Shown here one piece after another: positions 10,842 through 22,800 of a DNA stretch of 64,000 nucleotides. The notes below the pieces were generated by a model. The model was not told the DNA's origin, ran no database searches, and worked only from the letters and a program-made list of their open reading frames with translations. Location: NCBI GenBank assembly GCA_000733355.1, contig JNVV01000001.1, positions 1,944,423-2,008,422 of the forward strand, read 5' to 3'. Source of the stretch: Falciphora oryzae. Lineage: Eukaryota > Ascomycota > Sordariomycetes > Magnaporthales > Magnaporthaceae. A program made the position numbers and the translations under genes. Position 1 is the first letter of the stretch; each line of letters starts with the position of its first letter.

Positions 10842-12629
10842 TCAAGCCGCACGTGTCCGGCGCGTGGTCCCCGCTGGTGCAGCAGCCGCGGCGGCCGGGG
10901 CAGCTGCAGGCTTTTGTTGCTCCGGCTTGTCGATGGCGCGGAAGCGATGTCGGCTCCAGTAGCCGTCCTCCAGGCTAATGTCAACCTCCTCGTCGGGCGG
11001 CACCATCTCGTGGTTCAGGTCCCAGCCGGCGCGGCGGCACAGCTCGGCCACGACCACGTCGCAGTCGCCCAGCAGGTCAATGTCGAAGTGCGCGTGGCTG
11101 ACGGCGTCGCGGCTGATGTAAATCTGCGGCACGTGCGCGGGCAGCACGGGCACGAGCTCCGACACGGGCTTGACCTTGAGCGAGGTGCCGATGACGATTA
11201 CCAGATCGACGAGGTCGCGGTCGTGGCCAAAGAGCCGCTCGCCGAACCGCCGGGGCAGCTGCTCGCCGAAAAAGGTGATGTCGGGCTTCATGACGCCGCC
11301 GCCACGGCCCGCGTCCAAGTCCGAGTCCGAGACGCTGTCGCGGTCCCGGGCGCCGCGCCTGCCCGAGGTGCGCTGCCCGTAGCTGCCATCGCCATCGTCT
11401 TCGTCCGAGCGCCTCTTGCACCGAACCTTGGAGGCCGGCCGGCCCTTGGGGGCGCACTTGAGGCAGCGCGGGATGCCGCCGGCCTCGACGGTGGGGAAGA
11501 GCGTCTTGCCCGGCACGCGGTGGCCGCAGCGGGTGCAGGTGGCTGTCGACCACGAGCCGTGACACTGGACCAGGCGCTCTGGGTCGATGCCGGCGACCTC
11601 CTCGATGTTGTCGATGTTTTGGGTGTAGTTGGTCAGCAGCTTGCCCTTCTGCTGCAGCAGGGCGATGAAGGCGTGCGTGGGCGAGCAGCGGTTGTGGTTG
11701 GGCAGGACCTTGCGGGCGACCGAGTAGAAGATAGAGGGGTCCTCGTGAAACAGGCTCAGCTCAAACACCTGCTGCGGGTCGTCCAGGCCGAGATCTCCCA
11801 GCATCGAGTATAGTCCGATGTCCTTAGATCGGAAGTCGGGGATGCCAAGTGAGGTAGAAATACCAGCTCCGGTCAGAACGATGATGTTCTTGGACCTTTT
11901 GAGCAGCGATACGGCGTCGTCGACCGTGTTGTACTGGAACAGCTTGGCGCGCTTCTGGAGCTCTCGCGTCACGGCCAGGCTCAGAAAAGGCAAGTAGTCC
12001 TCGTCCATGGCGCCCTCAAGAAACTCGGGCGGGCGCACACTGAAGGCCGTCAACAGCTTCTTGGCTGTATACGCGCCCGACTCGACCGTCTGGCTGACGA
12101 ACTCAGTCGGGCCGACCTCGCGCAGCAAGCGGCGGAGCCTCATGGCTTCCATCGGCGTGCAGGAGCCGGGGACTAGTTGTTATGCTGTTAGCAGCTGTCA
12201 TGGCAAGCAGAGCAGAGAGACGTGACAAGACTTACTATCCGGGAAGAACCTGTCCTCGACGCTGGATCCGATAACGTCCTCGCAGATGCTGTCGGCGTCC
12301 CCGCGCTCCTCGAGCTCAGCAAGCAGGCCGTCGTCATGCATGGCGGCGCCGTGCTTAATGTCGTCCTCCAGATACATGCTGTCGCCCAGCTCGCTCGAGT
12401 CGTCCATGACGTCTTCGGCCTTGACCGGATACCTGGGCGGCGCGGCAGGCCTTTGCGCTTTTGCGGCGACGCCGTTTTTTATGCCATTCCCGTTGGCCAC
12501 CTCCTTCTTGGTCTTACCACTCTGACCAAAGAGCGCGGCTGCTGCCGCGGCCACGCTGCCAACCTTGGCTTTGGGAGCAGCCGCCGCCTTTTTGGGCCCC
12601 CTCTTCTCGATGCGCATTGAACCCGCCAT
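10842..12629 (-). CDS. SIR2: NAD-dependent histone deacetylase, Sir2/Hst1-type sirtuin
   Basis: Class I sirtuins remove acetyl groups from histones using NAD and act in silencing in the nucleus. Exons (minus) are 12236-12629 and 10842-12172, giving 574 aa; the 63-bp intron has GTAAGT and a CTAG acceptor. The N-terminal 120 residues are basic then acidic and disordered. The start [14 protein letters not shown] was chosen over an upstream in-frame GTG/ATG stretch of low-complexity leader. Core motifs are GAGIS (233-237), PDFRS, TQNID (315-319), catalytic H336 in CHGS, and zinc cysteines C344, C347, C368 and C371. About 50 charged residues (SDEDDGDG...SDSDLD) are inserted after the second CXXC before [10 protein letters not shown]. 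The tail ends Ala/Pro-rich and basic. The FFPDIPGSCTP...[10 protein letters not shown] segment across the intron is typical of Sir2/Hst1 proteins. Confidence 0.93.
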
Positions 12630-15341
12630 CGTTGCGAAAAGCCGCGCCAAATGGCACGTGCGTGTGTGTGTGTGTGTGAGAAAGAGTATGTGCGCGAGCG
12701 CGCCGAGCGCGTCAAGGAGCAAGTTGTAAAACCCTCGTGGCACTGATTTTAACCCGATGCCCACGAGTTATGACGGCAATAATGCCTCACTAACAGAATC
12801 GACAAAACGAACACAATCGGCCGTCAACGATGGTTGAATGCAAGATTGTGGCGTTGTTGACAGACGCGAGAAACGCGAGCGCCCAAAGAGACAAACAAAG
12901 CGAGTGTTCGTTCACACAACTCGAGACAAGGATGAACGAACTGCTTGTGAGGTGGAAAGAGATAAAGATGAGATTGGGAATGAATGCGACAGTTGAAGAA
13001 AACAGGCCGGTTTGGTTGAGACGCGCGATTGCCGTGTTTTATTTTGGAGGGGTGTCACCGAGCGAGACAAGGAGCCAAGTGCAGCTCTTTGGGTGTGTGT
13101 AGGTGTGTGTCCGGTCAGGCAAAAGCCAACAGGATGGGGCAAGACCAGGTTGTTGTTGGTTGGTCTATTTTGGTGTCTCTCTTGTCTTCCCCAAGAAGGA
13201 TGGGCCCGATCGCTGTTGCAAGACGAGCGGCGTAGGGAAAGATGATGACCCTCGCGAGAGGCTTCAAGTCTGTCCCCGAGCGAGGCAGCGTGTCGAGTCC
13301 CAGCGAGTGCGGCCGACGCCAAGTGACTCTGGAGGGTTCTCTGTTATCAGGATGCGGGTGCGCAAACAGAGGATGCGTGTGCCCGCTGGGGTTATTTGCC
13401 GCGATGAGAAGCGAGCCAGAATGTTTGATTGCGCGACAGGAAAAAAAGTAGGGTGACAATCGACGCGTGGGAAATGAACGAGAAGACGTGATGTGTGTGT
13501 GTGAGTGTGTGTGCGTGAGAGAGGAAATAAGAAATGCTGTGTAAATGTGAGAATGCGAATCACAACGGCCTTTTCTTTTTTTTATTTTCTTGTGCAATTT
13601 GGCTGAATCCAAAAGGGCAGGCGCGCAAAGCCGTGCGTTTGGGGGTTTTTGGTTTGAAAAGGTGTATTAAAGCAGGAAAGGGAAGGAAGTAGGGAAGGGT
13701 TGTGTCGGGGAAAAGGTTGGCTCGGATGGGAAAAGAAGAAAAGGAAAATGGAAGGGGGAAGGAAAAAATGGTCCCGTCCAAGTCCCGACTTACCTGAGAC
13801 TAAAGCCGCTTCCTTGCTGGCTAGGCGGGAGAAGATCATAAGTTGCCCCCTCCAAAAAAAAAAAAAAAAAAAAAGCCCGAGGTGGTTTCTTTTTTTATTT
13901 TAATTTTTTTTTCTTCCTCTCTCCCCGGTACTTGCTTCTGGTATGTGGCCGACCGTCGTTGGCTGGCTGGTGCTCGGATTGGAATAGGAACAGCAATTGA
14001 CACAGGGACCGGCAGGAACTGCGGTCAGAAGAGAGTGGGTTTCCGACGGCGTAATTGGAGAAAAGCGAGAGGCTTGATAAATGCTACGGATACATGGCTG
14101 CCCACATGAGGTGCTACTGAAGTGCTTAGGTTGGGTTAGGTAGGTAGGGGGAATCAATCTTCGCCAGCTGCTGAGCGATTCCATCCTTTTTGACAGGGAT
14201 CGGTCGATGGGCGAGCTGGGGACTGTCTAATCATTCAATCGACCACTCGGTGCAACACGCTCGAGATAATCTGCCTGGCCGCCTAACCTGCCGACACCGC
14301 ATCACAAGACTGCCTCTAGGTACCAGGTAAATACCGCCCTCCATACTCGGCTGGTCGGGTCAATCGACAGCCATATGCTAGATAGCCCTACCTAGGCTGC
14401 TGCTTCCTTGCGTCCTCCACACAAAAGTCAAGATGTGTAGGACCGGCGTAATCACATGGTGGCACGTGACTCATATGGGTGATGCATGATGTTGCCCTTG
14501 TGTTAGCTGAGCCACCATGCTATTTTGGAAGGTTCCATTGGTCTCCATGCCTCCTTCTGCCAGCTCAACACGCTGCCCGAGCCCATCTCCATCCCCACAG
14601 GGCGTGTTCCTTCGTGAATCTATCTCGGGTCAACCGGCAAACACAACACCAGTTCAGGTCGGTCCTCGCTCCTCTTCGGCAAGAGGCCCACCCCTGCTGC
14701 CGTCGACCACCACACCGCGCATCCATGTCGCCTACTCCCACGCCTAAACCCGCAACCCGGCCAAGCACCGACATCTTCGGCACAGTTCCCCATGCATGCC
14801 AACAACCATTATCCTCGATAGAGTAAACAAGGATAGAGTTAAGGATGACTGAGAAATTATGGTAGAATAGAGATAAAAGATGCTGTTTGTTTACCTAGGA
14901 TGTTTTGAGGCGACCTGCTGTGCATGTTTGGCCTGGAAATAAAACAAAAGGAAGTAGCAGACGGTGAACAGCGGAGGCACAAGGCGCGAAAAGCGGTGTG
15001 TGTGTATGAATGTGTGTGCATGGCGGTGGCTCTTACCACCATTTCTTCCCAAACGCCACGCCAAGCCAACTCCGGGGACTATGCGCCTTCAGAGAGAAGA
15101 AAAGCAGAAAAGAGACAAGATATGACCATAACGTTTTTTTGTGTTTCTCCGGTGATATAAACCAGGTTTACATGATATACAAGCGTCCGCTCGGGAGGTG
15201 ATGGTCGAGGGGACAGACAAATGAAGAGTCGCGTGATAAATTATAGGCTGCCAACAGGCGTCGAGACCGGGACGCTGTGCCCAAAAAAACGCCGTTTAAA
15301 TGCAACGAGATGCTATGACCGTCGCCTCGTTATCGACGTCT
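12630..15341. other. Intergenic spacer, sirtuin 5' to Ca-ATPase 3'
   Basis: No gene supported. The segment holds the sirtuin promoter and a (GT)n tract at about 12659-12678. Further GT tracts lie near 13093-13108 and 13490-13512, and an A16 run near 13855-13874. Open frames are short, differ between strands and lack family features. The last few hundred bases are probably 3' UTR of the calcium ATPase gene. Confidence 0.5.
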
Positions 15342-18300
15342 TTAGGCTTCACTCTTGTCTTTGCCCTGCCGTGCCCCGGGTGGCTTGGGGACGCTGAGAG
15401 TCGGGACGTCGTTGCGCGTCTCGGTTATCTCCTGGGGCTCGTCCGTCAGGTTGTTTTCGCCGAGCACGTTCGATGAGCCGGCGGCTGCGCTGTCCATTGG
15501 GTCGCTGTCGCTGCGCTTGACAAGAGGCGACGGCTGCCGAGGGAACATTCCAAAGTCGCGATCGCGGTCGATGGGCGACCACGTGGCACCGATACCGCCA
15601 GCAACGATGCCAGCCATCACCGTCGCCGCGCCCAGAGCCGAGTTAGATCGCGACCTCATGGATCTCGAGCGTTTCCGCGAGTCCGGCGTGGCGATATATG
15701 AGCTGATGCTGTCTTCCCGAGTTGGCGTGTGCGGCATCTGGATCGAGTCGGTTCTCGAGTGCGACCTGGAGTGCGTGCGCGAATGCGATGGGCTCTTGTA
15801 CTTGGGCAGGAACGTCTCTCTCGGGTGCGCCATGGCAAACTTCAAGTTGTTAAGTCGGCCGCCCTTGACTCGCTTGAGGAACGCGAGCTCGTCCCTGACC
15901 TCGACGAAGGGAGGCGGGTAGGCCTGGAATCGCTCGTCGTCGTCTGAGACGGTGACTCCAGGCACCTTGTTGCGCGCCCGACGCTTGAGGGAGTCTGGGA
16001 TGAGCTTCAGGAGGAGCGTGTCGGGAATAAGGCGGATGATCATGCCGAATGGAATCGACAAGAAGCCCAGGAAGATGGCGTAGCCCCACATGGCAGGCGT
16101 CTGGCCATGCGGAGAAATGCTGAAGGCGACGTCACCAAACCTCGCAATGAGGGTTTGACCACCACACATGATGATGCTGATAACGATGAAGAACGGGTTT
16201 TTGGTGATACCCTCGAAGATGTTGAAGCGGTTGTCCAGACGACGATTGCTGCACAAACATGGTCAGTCTCAGTTCTTGGCTCAGGGGCAGGTCAAAAGTT
16301 GCCTCGAGGCACTGGCACTTACTTCCATTGGTTAAAGATCTGCATCCACACAAAAGTGTTGAAGACCAACGTCTCAATCTGATCGTCAAAAACATCGCGG
16401 TCGTACGCCGGGAGAATGTTTCGCCTGCCAAAGTATAGGAGGTACGTGACTGAGAGCTGGTAGACGGCTTGGCCGAGAATCATCTTCCACATGGTGACAG
16501 AAATAATGGGCGAGCCTCGGGGCTCCGGTTTGCGATCGAGTACACTCGGATGCGGAGGGTCCGTGGCCAAGGCGAGTGCCGCAAGCGTGTCCATGATGAG
16601 GTTAACCCAGAGGAGCTGGGTTGCCGACAGGACCGCCTCCTGCTTCGGGTTAGTAACGGCCGAAACAAACGTCAGGAGAACGGCGGTGACGTTGACGGTA
16701 AGCTGGAACTGCAGAAAACGCTTGACCGCATCATTGACGGCACGTCCCCATTTCAGCGCCACCACAATCGAGCTGAAGTTATCGTCCATGAGAATGATGG
16801 CAGACGCTTCCTTGGCAACTTCGGTCCCCGAGACGCCCATGGAAAAGCCAACGTCGGCCATCTTCAAGGCAGGAGCATCATTGGTTCCATCTCCAGTCAC
16901 GGCAACAATCTGTCCCAGGTCCTTCAGGCGCTTGACCAAAACCCGTTTGTCGTCCGGGCTCGAGCGTGCCAAAACATGCAGGCGGGGAATGATTGCGTCC
17001 TGGTCCGATTGGGTCATGTTGCGGAACTCGGGTCCCTCCATGACGATGCTGTCGGGTTGCAAGATGCCGCAGTCACGAGCGATGGCCTCGGCCGTCATGA
17101 CGTTGTCACCAGTGACCATGCGCACAACCACGCCGGCTCGCTGACAGTCCTTGACCGCCTCGCGAACGCCCTCGCGCAGGGGGTCTTTGATACCCACAAT
17201 GCTCAGCAGCGTCATGTGCCTGAAGATGTCCTCGAACACAACCTCGTCGAGCTCGCCGTCGTGGCGTCTCGCGCGTGCCGGAGGCCAGCGGTCGAAGTCC
17301 CGGTAGAGAAGGCCAATGGTCCTGAGTGACTTGCGGGCATAGCTCTCAATGAGCCTCTTGAGTCCCTTCATGTTGTCGTCGGTGATGGCCGTCGTCGTGG
17401 CGTCCTTGGAAGGGTCCCGCAGGATGTGGGTGCACTTTGCGAGGAGGATTTCCGAGGCACCCTTAACGTAAAGCCGTGCCTTTCCATTGGGGAGCTGCAC
17501 GACAATGCCCATGCACTTGCGACCAGAGTCGAAGGGGATCAGCTGTAGAGTCTTGGAGTTCTCACGCTCCTGGTTGACCGGGCCCATGCCGAGATGGTCG
17601 CGGGCGAAGAGAAGCAGCGCCGTCTCCGTCTTGGAGCCCACGAAGCTCTCTTCACCGTCAACTTGACCCTCGAAAGCGGTCGAGTTCAGGGCGACCGATT
17701 TGACAAACAGCTCTTTGACCGGCTCACTCAGCAGACCCGTAAACTCGGTGGGGCTGAGAGCCTTGCTCTCGGGTGAGGTCGAAGTATGCTCCGGGTCCAG
17801 GCCTGCATCCGCGCTGAAGCGATGGGTGGTACCCACCGTGCCCTCAACCACCTTCATCTTGTTCTGGGTGAGAGTTCCGGTCTTGTCCGAGCAGATGGTG
17901 TTCGCGTTGCCCATAACCTCGCAAGCCTTAAGTTGGCGCACCAGGTTGTTTTGTTTGACCATCTTGGCCGTGGCATAGCTGAGGGCCAGAGTCACAGCCA
18001 ATGGCAGACCTTCAGGGACGGCAACAACGATGATGGTGACCACAACAATGAAGATGCCGAGGAAGTTCTGGCCTTTCATGGCCGGGGTGACCTCCGGGGG
18101 CTCGTTGGGGAGGTTGACGAGGAAGCGAATGAAGAGGACGACGAAGAGGAGCAGAGCTGAGGCGCCTCCAAGCTTGGCGATGTAGTCGGCGATGACGTTC
18201 AGCTTGGATTGCAGCGGCGTGATCTCGGGGTCGTCGTGCAGGGACATGAGGGTCTGGCCGTAGCTCGAGTTCACACCGGTAGCCGTGACGAGGAACGTGC

Positions 18301-19841
18301 CCACGCCCTCCATAACCCGTGCACCAGACTGGATGAAGGGATCCATCTTCTTGAGGTCGTCGTTGTTTTCGATTGCCGCGTAGACCTCATCAGCCGCTCG
18401 CTTCTTGATCAGGTCCGATTCTCCAGTGGCCTGAGACTCGTCGCACTTGATGTTGTGGCCCTCGATCAGGATTCCGTCGCAAGGGATCATATCGCCGGTC
18501 TCGAGGTGCATCACGTCACCAACCAGGACGTCAAAAACAGACATCTCCAGCGCTTTGCCCGAACGCACCACTTTCACGAGCCGATCCGTCTTTTTCTTGT
18601 TGAGCTTCGCAAACTGGCGTTCCTTTTGCCAGTCGTTGAGCGACCCGACGAGGACGACGATGACGATGGCCACGATGATTGCCACTCCTTCAACCCACTC
18701 AACCTTCGGCGCGTCCTTCTTGTGCTCCCTTGGACCGAATGTCTCGTAGAGACCAACGCCAAGCGAAATAACGGCGGCGCCAGAAAGCAGGAGCAGAATC
18801 TTGTCGTTGAAGGTGATCCACATCAGCTGCAGCAACGTCTTCCCTTCCTTTTCAGGTAACCTGTTGTCGTTATAAACCCGCTTCCTATCACAGTAGGGCT
18901 CAGGATTTCCAGAGTGTCCGTTCGTGGCCCGCGATGGCGGTCGACGAGGAGGATCGACGCCCTCGGTGATAAGCTTCGCGTTCGAAAAATTGGTTGCCTC
19001 CTCGAACGAGACAGCGCCGTCCACGTTGAGCTCGTCACGGCTCAGACCGGCCTTGCGGTCGGTCCGCAGGCCCTTTTCCAAGCCACTGAGACCGCCGAGC
19101 CTGTAGAAGGCAGGCAGGCTCTTGGGGTTGAACATCTTGCTGAGCTGGCCAGGGCTAAAGGCGAACGGGTTGTCGGCAACCAAAAACGACTCCTCCTTGC
19201 CCAGGTCCGGCTTCAAGGCGCCGGGGTCGTTCATGATCTTATCATTCGTCTGCATGTCGGTCGACTTACGGGGCTTCTCGGTGGTGTACGAGGCCGAGAC
19301 GGCGATGGTGTCGCCCTGCGTCGACGTCATGGACCTCGAGCCATCATCCGAGTCGACAGAGTTCTGCCGAGACCGATGGTTACGCGGCACGGCGAGAAAG
19401 CCCTGGGTGCGCTCGTTGCCCCTGGATGGGCTCGACACATTGTGCGGGCTGGTCGGTCGGCTCTCCTTGCTCTCGAACGAAGGGTAGGTCTGGAAATCGG
19501 GCCGGCCACTGATGGAGCTGCGGGCCGAGTGGCCCCCAGTCCAACTCCGAGCTAGTGGGTCCACCACCGTCGCCGGAGAGACACCTCCTTCATCCGTGGG
19601 AGACACTGGCGAGTTGGACTGGCCCTGCGCCTGAGCCTGCCTGTCGGAAGACATATCCACGGGAGCCGAGCCACCGACAGCGGTGGTGTCTATGGTGATA
19701 GTCGGGCTGTGTCGCATTGTGAAGTTAGGATGTATGCACTCTTCCACTTCCTGCTGTTGCGCCCGGGACGTGAGGAGGGTTTTCAACTCACGCTCGCGCT
19801 CTCCTGGGAGCCTGGGATCCGTAGTCGTTGCCGTCCGCCAT
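15342..19841 (-). CDS. PMC1: PMC1/NCA-type calcium P-type ATPase
   Basis: This P2B ATPase moves Ca2+ from the cytosol into the vacuole or out of the cell. I model three exons (minus): 19792-19841, 16323-19706 and 15342-16248, giving 1446 aa. Intron 1 (85 bp) has GTGAGT, a CTAAC branch site and a CACAG acceptor; intron 2 (74 bp) has GTAAGT and GCAG. Joining gives MADGNDYGSQAPRRARA then PTITIDTT. An alternative start at 19717 (MRHSPTIT) lies inside what I call intron 1. Motifs are TGES near 443, PEGLPLAV, the phospho-Asp in DKTGTLT near 624, KGASE, and GDGTND near 954, with the usual transmembrane pattern. A disordered N-terminus of about 200 residues and a Ser/Arg-rich C-tail flank the core. 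The vacuolar versus plasma-membrane site cannot be read from the sequence. Confidence 0.93.
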
Positions 19842-22800
19842 GATGGGCAGGCGTCTTCAGGTCAGACGAGAGGGTCTCTGTCCAATTGGGCCGGTGGTTG
19901 TGGTCAGCGTCACCAGCTCAGCGTCACAGAACACGTAAAAGCGAGGCGGGCGTGATCCGGGTTTTTCTTGTGGTCCTGAACGGAGGTCTCCAACCTTTTC
20001 GGTGAGGCTGTGCAGGGCGGCGAACAAATTTCGATTCGCCCCAGACCACGGGTAGGAGCGGCGCTTCCCAACACAAGAGTGGCCTCACGCGTGGAGCGTG
20101 CCGCAGCCAGAGAGGCGCGTAACGTAAAAGTCCAGCTCGCCCAGGGTCCTGCGCCGGTCGGGCAGGACAGAGAGAGGCTTCGTAGGGAGATGAGGATCAG
20201 GCGGAACAGGCTGCCTCAGACTCGGGCCGGCCACCGGATAAAGTCCAGAGGGCGTCGGGTAGGCTTCCACTCGTGCTCCGCTCAAAGAGACCGCAGTCTA
20301 GCGCCAGGGGGGGCGTGCGGTGGCGAGCAGCAGCTATGGTGGGCAGGTGATCTCAGAGCAACAGCAAACCACGACCATATTCTCCAGAGGCCCTTGGGCG
20401 GTCGGTGAGGTGGTAATGATGGGAGTCTAAGATCGGACCATTGCAAGTACCGAGCCGTAGGATGGCGAGCGTGTGGAGAGGCGTCCAAGACCAGCAAACC
20501 AGAGACAGGCAACGGTTTGGGCAGGGCAGGAGTTGATATACAGCCAGGTTGTTTTTTGCCTCGCGCACTCTCGAACCGGGAAGGAAACGGCAGGCTGGGA
20601 GATTGTCATGAATGCGGTCTGAAGACAGGAAGTGACGAGACATGCAACCCTGACTGAGCAGGTACCTCTGGTTGCACCCGTCCCCTGCGGGCAGGAGGTG
20701 ATTGTCCCCACATGGCAACCAGAGTGGCCTCCCATTTGCCAACCTAGTTGCCAAGTGAGGCAGTGCAAAATGGCGCCAACCCAATCACGGCCGCTAAAAA
20801 AATGTGACAGGGGTGTATGGAACGCGACAGACCGGGCACGGATTCCCACTGCTCGCATCGCAGCGCCGCCCTTGTAACCGACATCCAGCAAAAGCCCCAT
20901 ACCGTGAGGGAAAATCCCGTGCGCCCGCGGCCCACACGACACTGGGCGAGATTTGCTGCCAGGAGCGCATCCAGAAGTCGTCTCTTTTGACGGGGCCATT
21001 GGCGCGCGGGCCCGCTTTCAAATACAAGCATCAAATTCTGCGGGTCGGGAAGGCAGATGTGGGGAAGAAGTCAGTTGGGATCGGAGCAAACAAACGAAGA
21101 GAAAAAAAATTCACGAGCGGTCGGCGACAGGCGCACGCAGGTGAAGGAAAGCTAGCCCCCTGGTGTCTGCTCCGTTGTCAAAGCCAGCCGTGCCAGCGCG
21201 CTAGGTACTCCTTACTCCATACGGAACAGGCATGTCGCTGGGAACGTGGCACCGACAATGCCCAACCCAACCAAACCCAAGGTGCTGTTTGCTAAAGTAG
21301 CCGATTTCCATCGAGACGAGGCGGGGCCGAGACAGTCACGACAACCTTGCGAGCGAGGATCACGTAGAGAGTGGTGTGTAGATATCCCCAACCCCAATAT
21401 TCCAGCCTACTTTACCTGCCTCGGTAGGCAGTATGTCGCCGCACTACACGACGGAGCGGTGGCTGTGCTGCGTTTCGTGGAGAGCATTTTGTTTCTTGTG
21501 CTCCCGCGAGTCGGGCACGCGGGCGACGTCGCAGGGACTGTGCGGCTTTGGCACGCAACGGCTGTATGTAGTGAGGTGAGTGCGGGCGACCGTGTTACCT
21601 AGTCGGAACACCCAGCAGTTTATGATTGGCGCCCCCGCTACCTTGATCTGCTTGGGATGCCGTACATTGTCGAGGTGATACAGAGAGGCATATAGAAAAG
21701 GACACAGGAAAAAGAGGAGGCGAGAGGAAAGTAAGTACACAGGAAAGCTTGGGATAATGGAGGTTCCAATTAGCGTTATCGAGCCCGGAGATCATCGATA
21801 TCAAACGGTCTCCATCCCATCGCGTCCAGGATCTAGGCTGAAGACGTCGCATGGCACCGAACCTTCCCAGCGCGGAAGGTGACGATATGTTGCTTGGAGC
21901 GCACGCATCGGGGATCAATAAAAAAGGGGCTCCAAAATGGTTTAGCCGCACCGACCGAAAGTTGGCGGATTGCGAGGACCCTCTCTGGGTGGGGAGGGAT
22001 ATCCAGGTTGTGCCGCATCGCGCTGCGTGCCTGCAGTGCTGCAGCGCCAGGCGACTCGTTTCCTTCATCAAATCGACCATCTCGGGGCGAGCCAGACCGT
22101 GTGCTCCTGACTTTTGTCCATGCCTGGGACAATGGGACGGATCGCGGGCGAGTACCGAGGCTGCCGGACGGCCCTGATCGGGTGTTCGTCTGATGTGGGC
22201 ATCACATGCCGCCCGCACGTTGAGCGCTGGAAGGCGAAGAAGGCGCGGAGAAAGAAGAGGAAAAAAAAAAAAAAAAAACATTGAGACGGCCCTCAATGAG
22301 GGGATCACGGGTCAGGGCTGCAAACAACGGATACCAAGCTTCTGCCCACACCTCCAGGACGAACAGACAACCCCACACAACCACACCACGGCGGGACCAA
22401 AGAACGGTCTGCCATGTCGGGATTCCAGCGTGCCAAGAGCTCTGGGCATGTACACTGGCATCTCCAGCAGGTCTCGTTTTCTTGCTAGTCTTGGCTGCAG
22501 GATGACGTCTGGCGATGGTTCTTTGTGACGAGTGCTTTTGGACGCCCACCATCTCGGTTCCTCTGGGGACGGACTCCAAGCGTTCGAAACACAAAACAAT
22601 AACCGGGGCGCTGCCTCAGCCAGCCTTCGGTTTGGCCCCAAGGAGCAGAAACCCGTCGAGATGGCCCCGTCCCCGCGCCCATGATCGACGTTCGACTTGG
22701 CGCTCCCGGGTCGCAGGCGGCGGCGTGGTCATGGTCGAGTGTCAAGTCCGATTCGTGATCGATTAAGCCTACCAGTCTGCCTTATCAACCGAGGCCGCGG

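Noticed and set aside
10818..11813. Long plus-strand open frame opposite the sirtuin
   Set aside because: It mirrors the GC-rich sirtuin coding strand, is Ala/Gly/Val-rich, and has no family features.
14126..14150. TTAGG-rich stretch resembling telomere repeat
   Set aside because: Only about two degenerate units and not TTAGGG-periodic.
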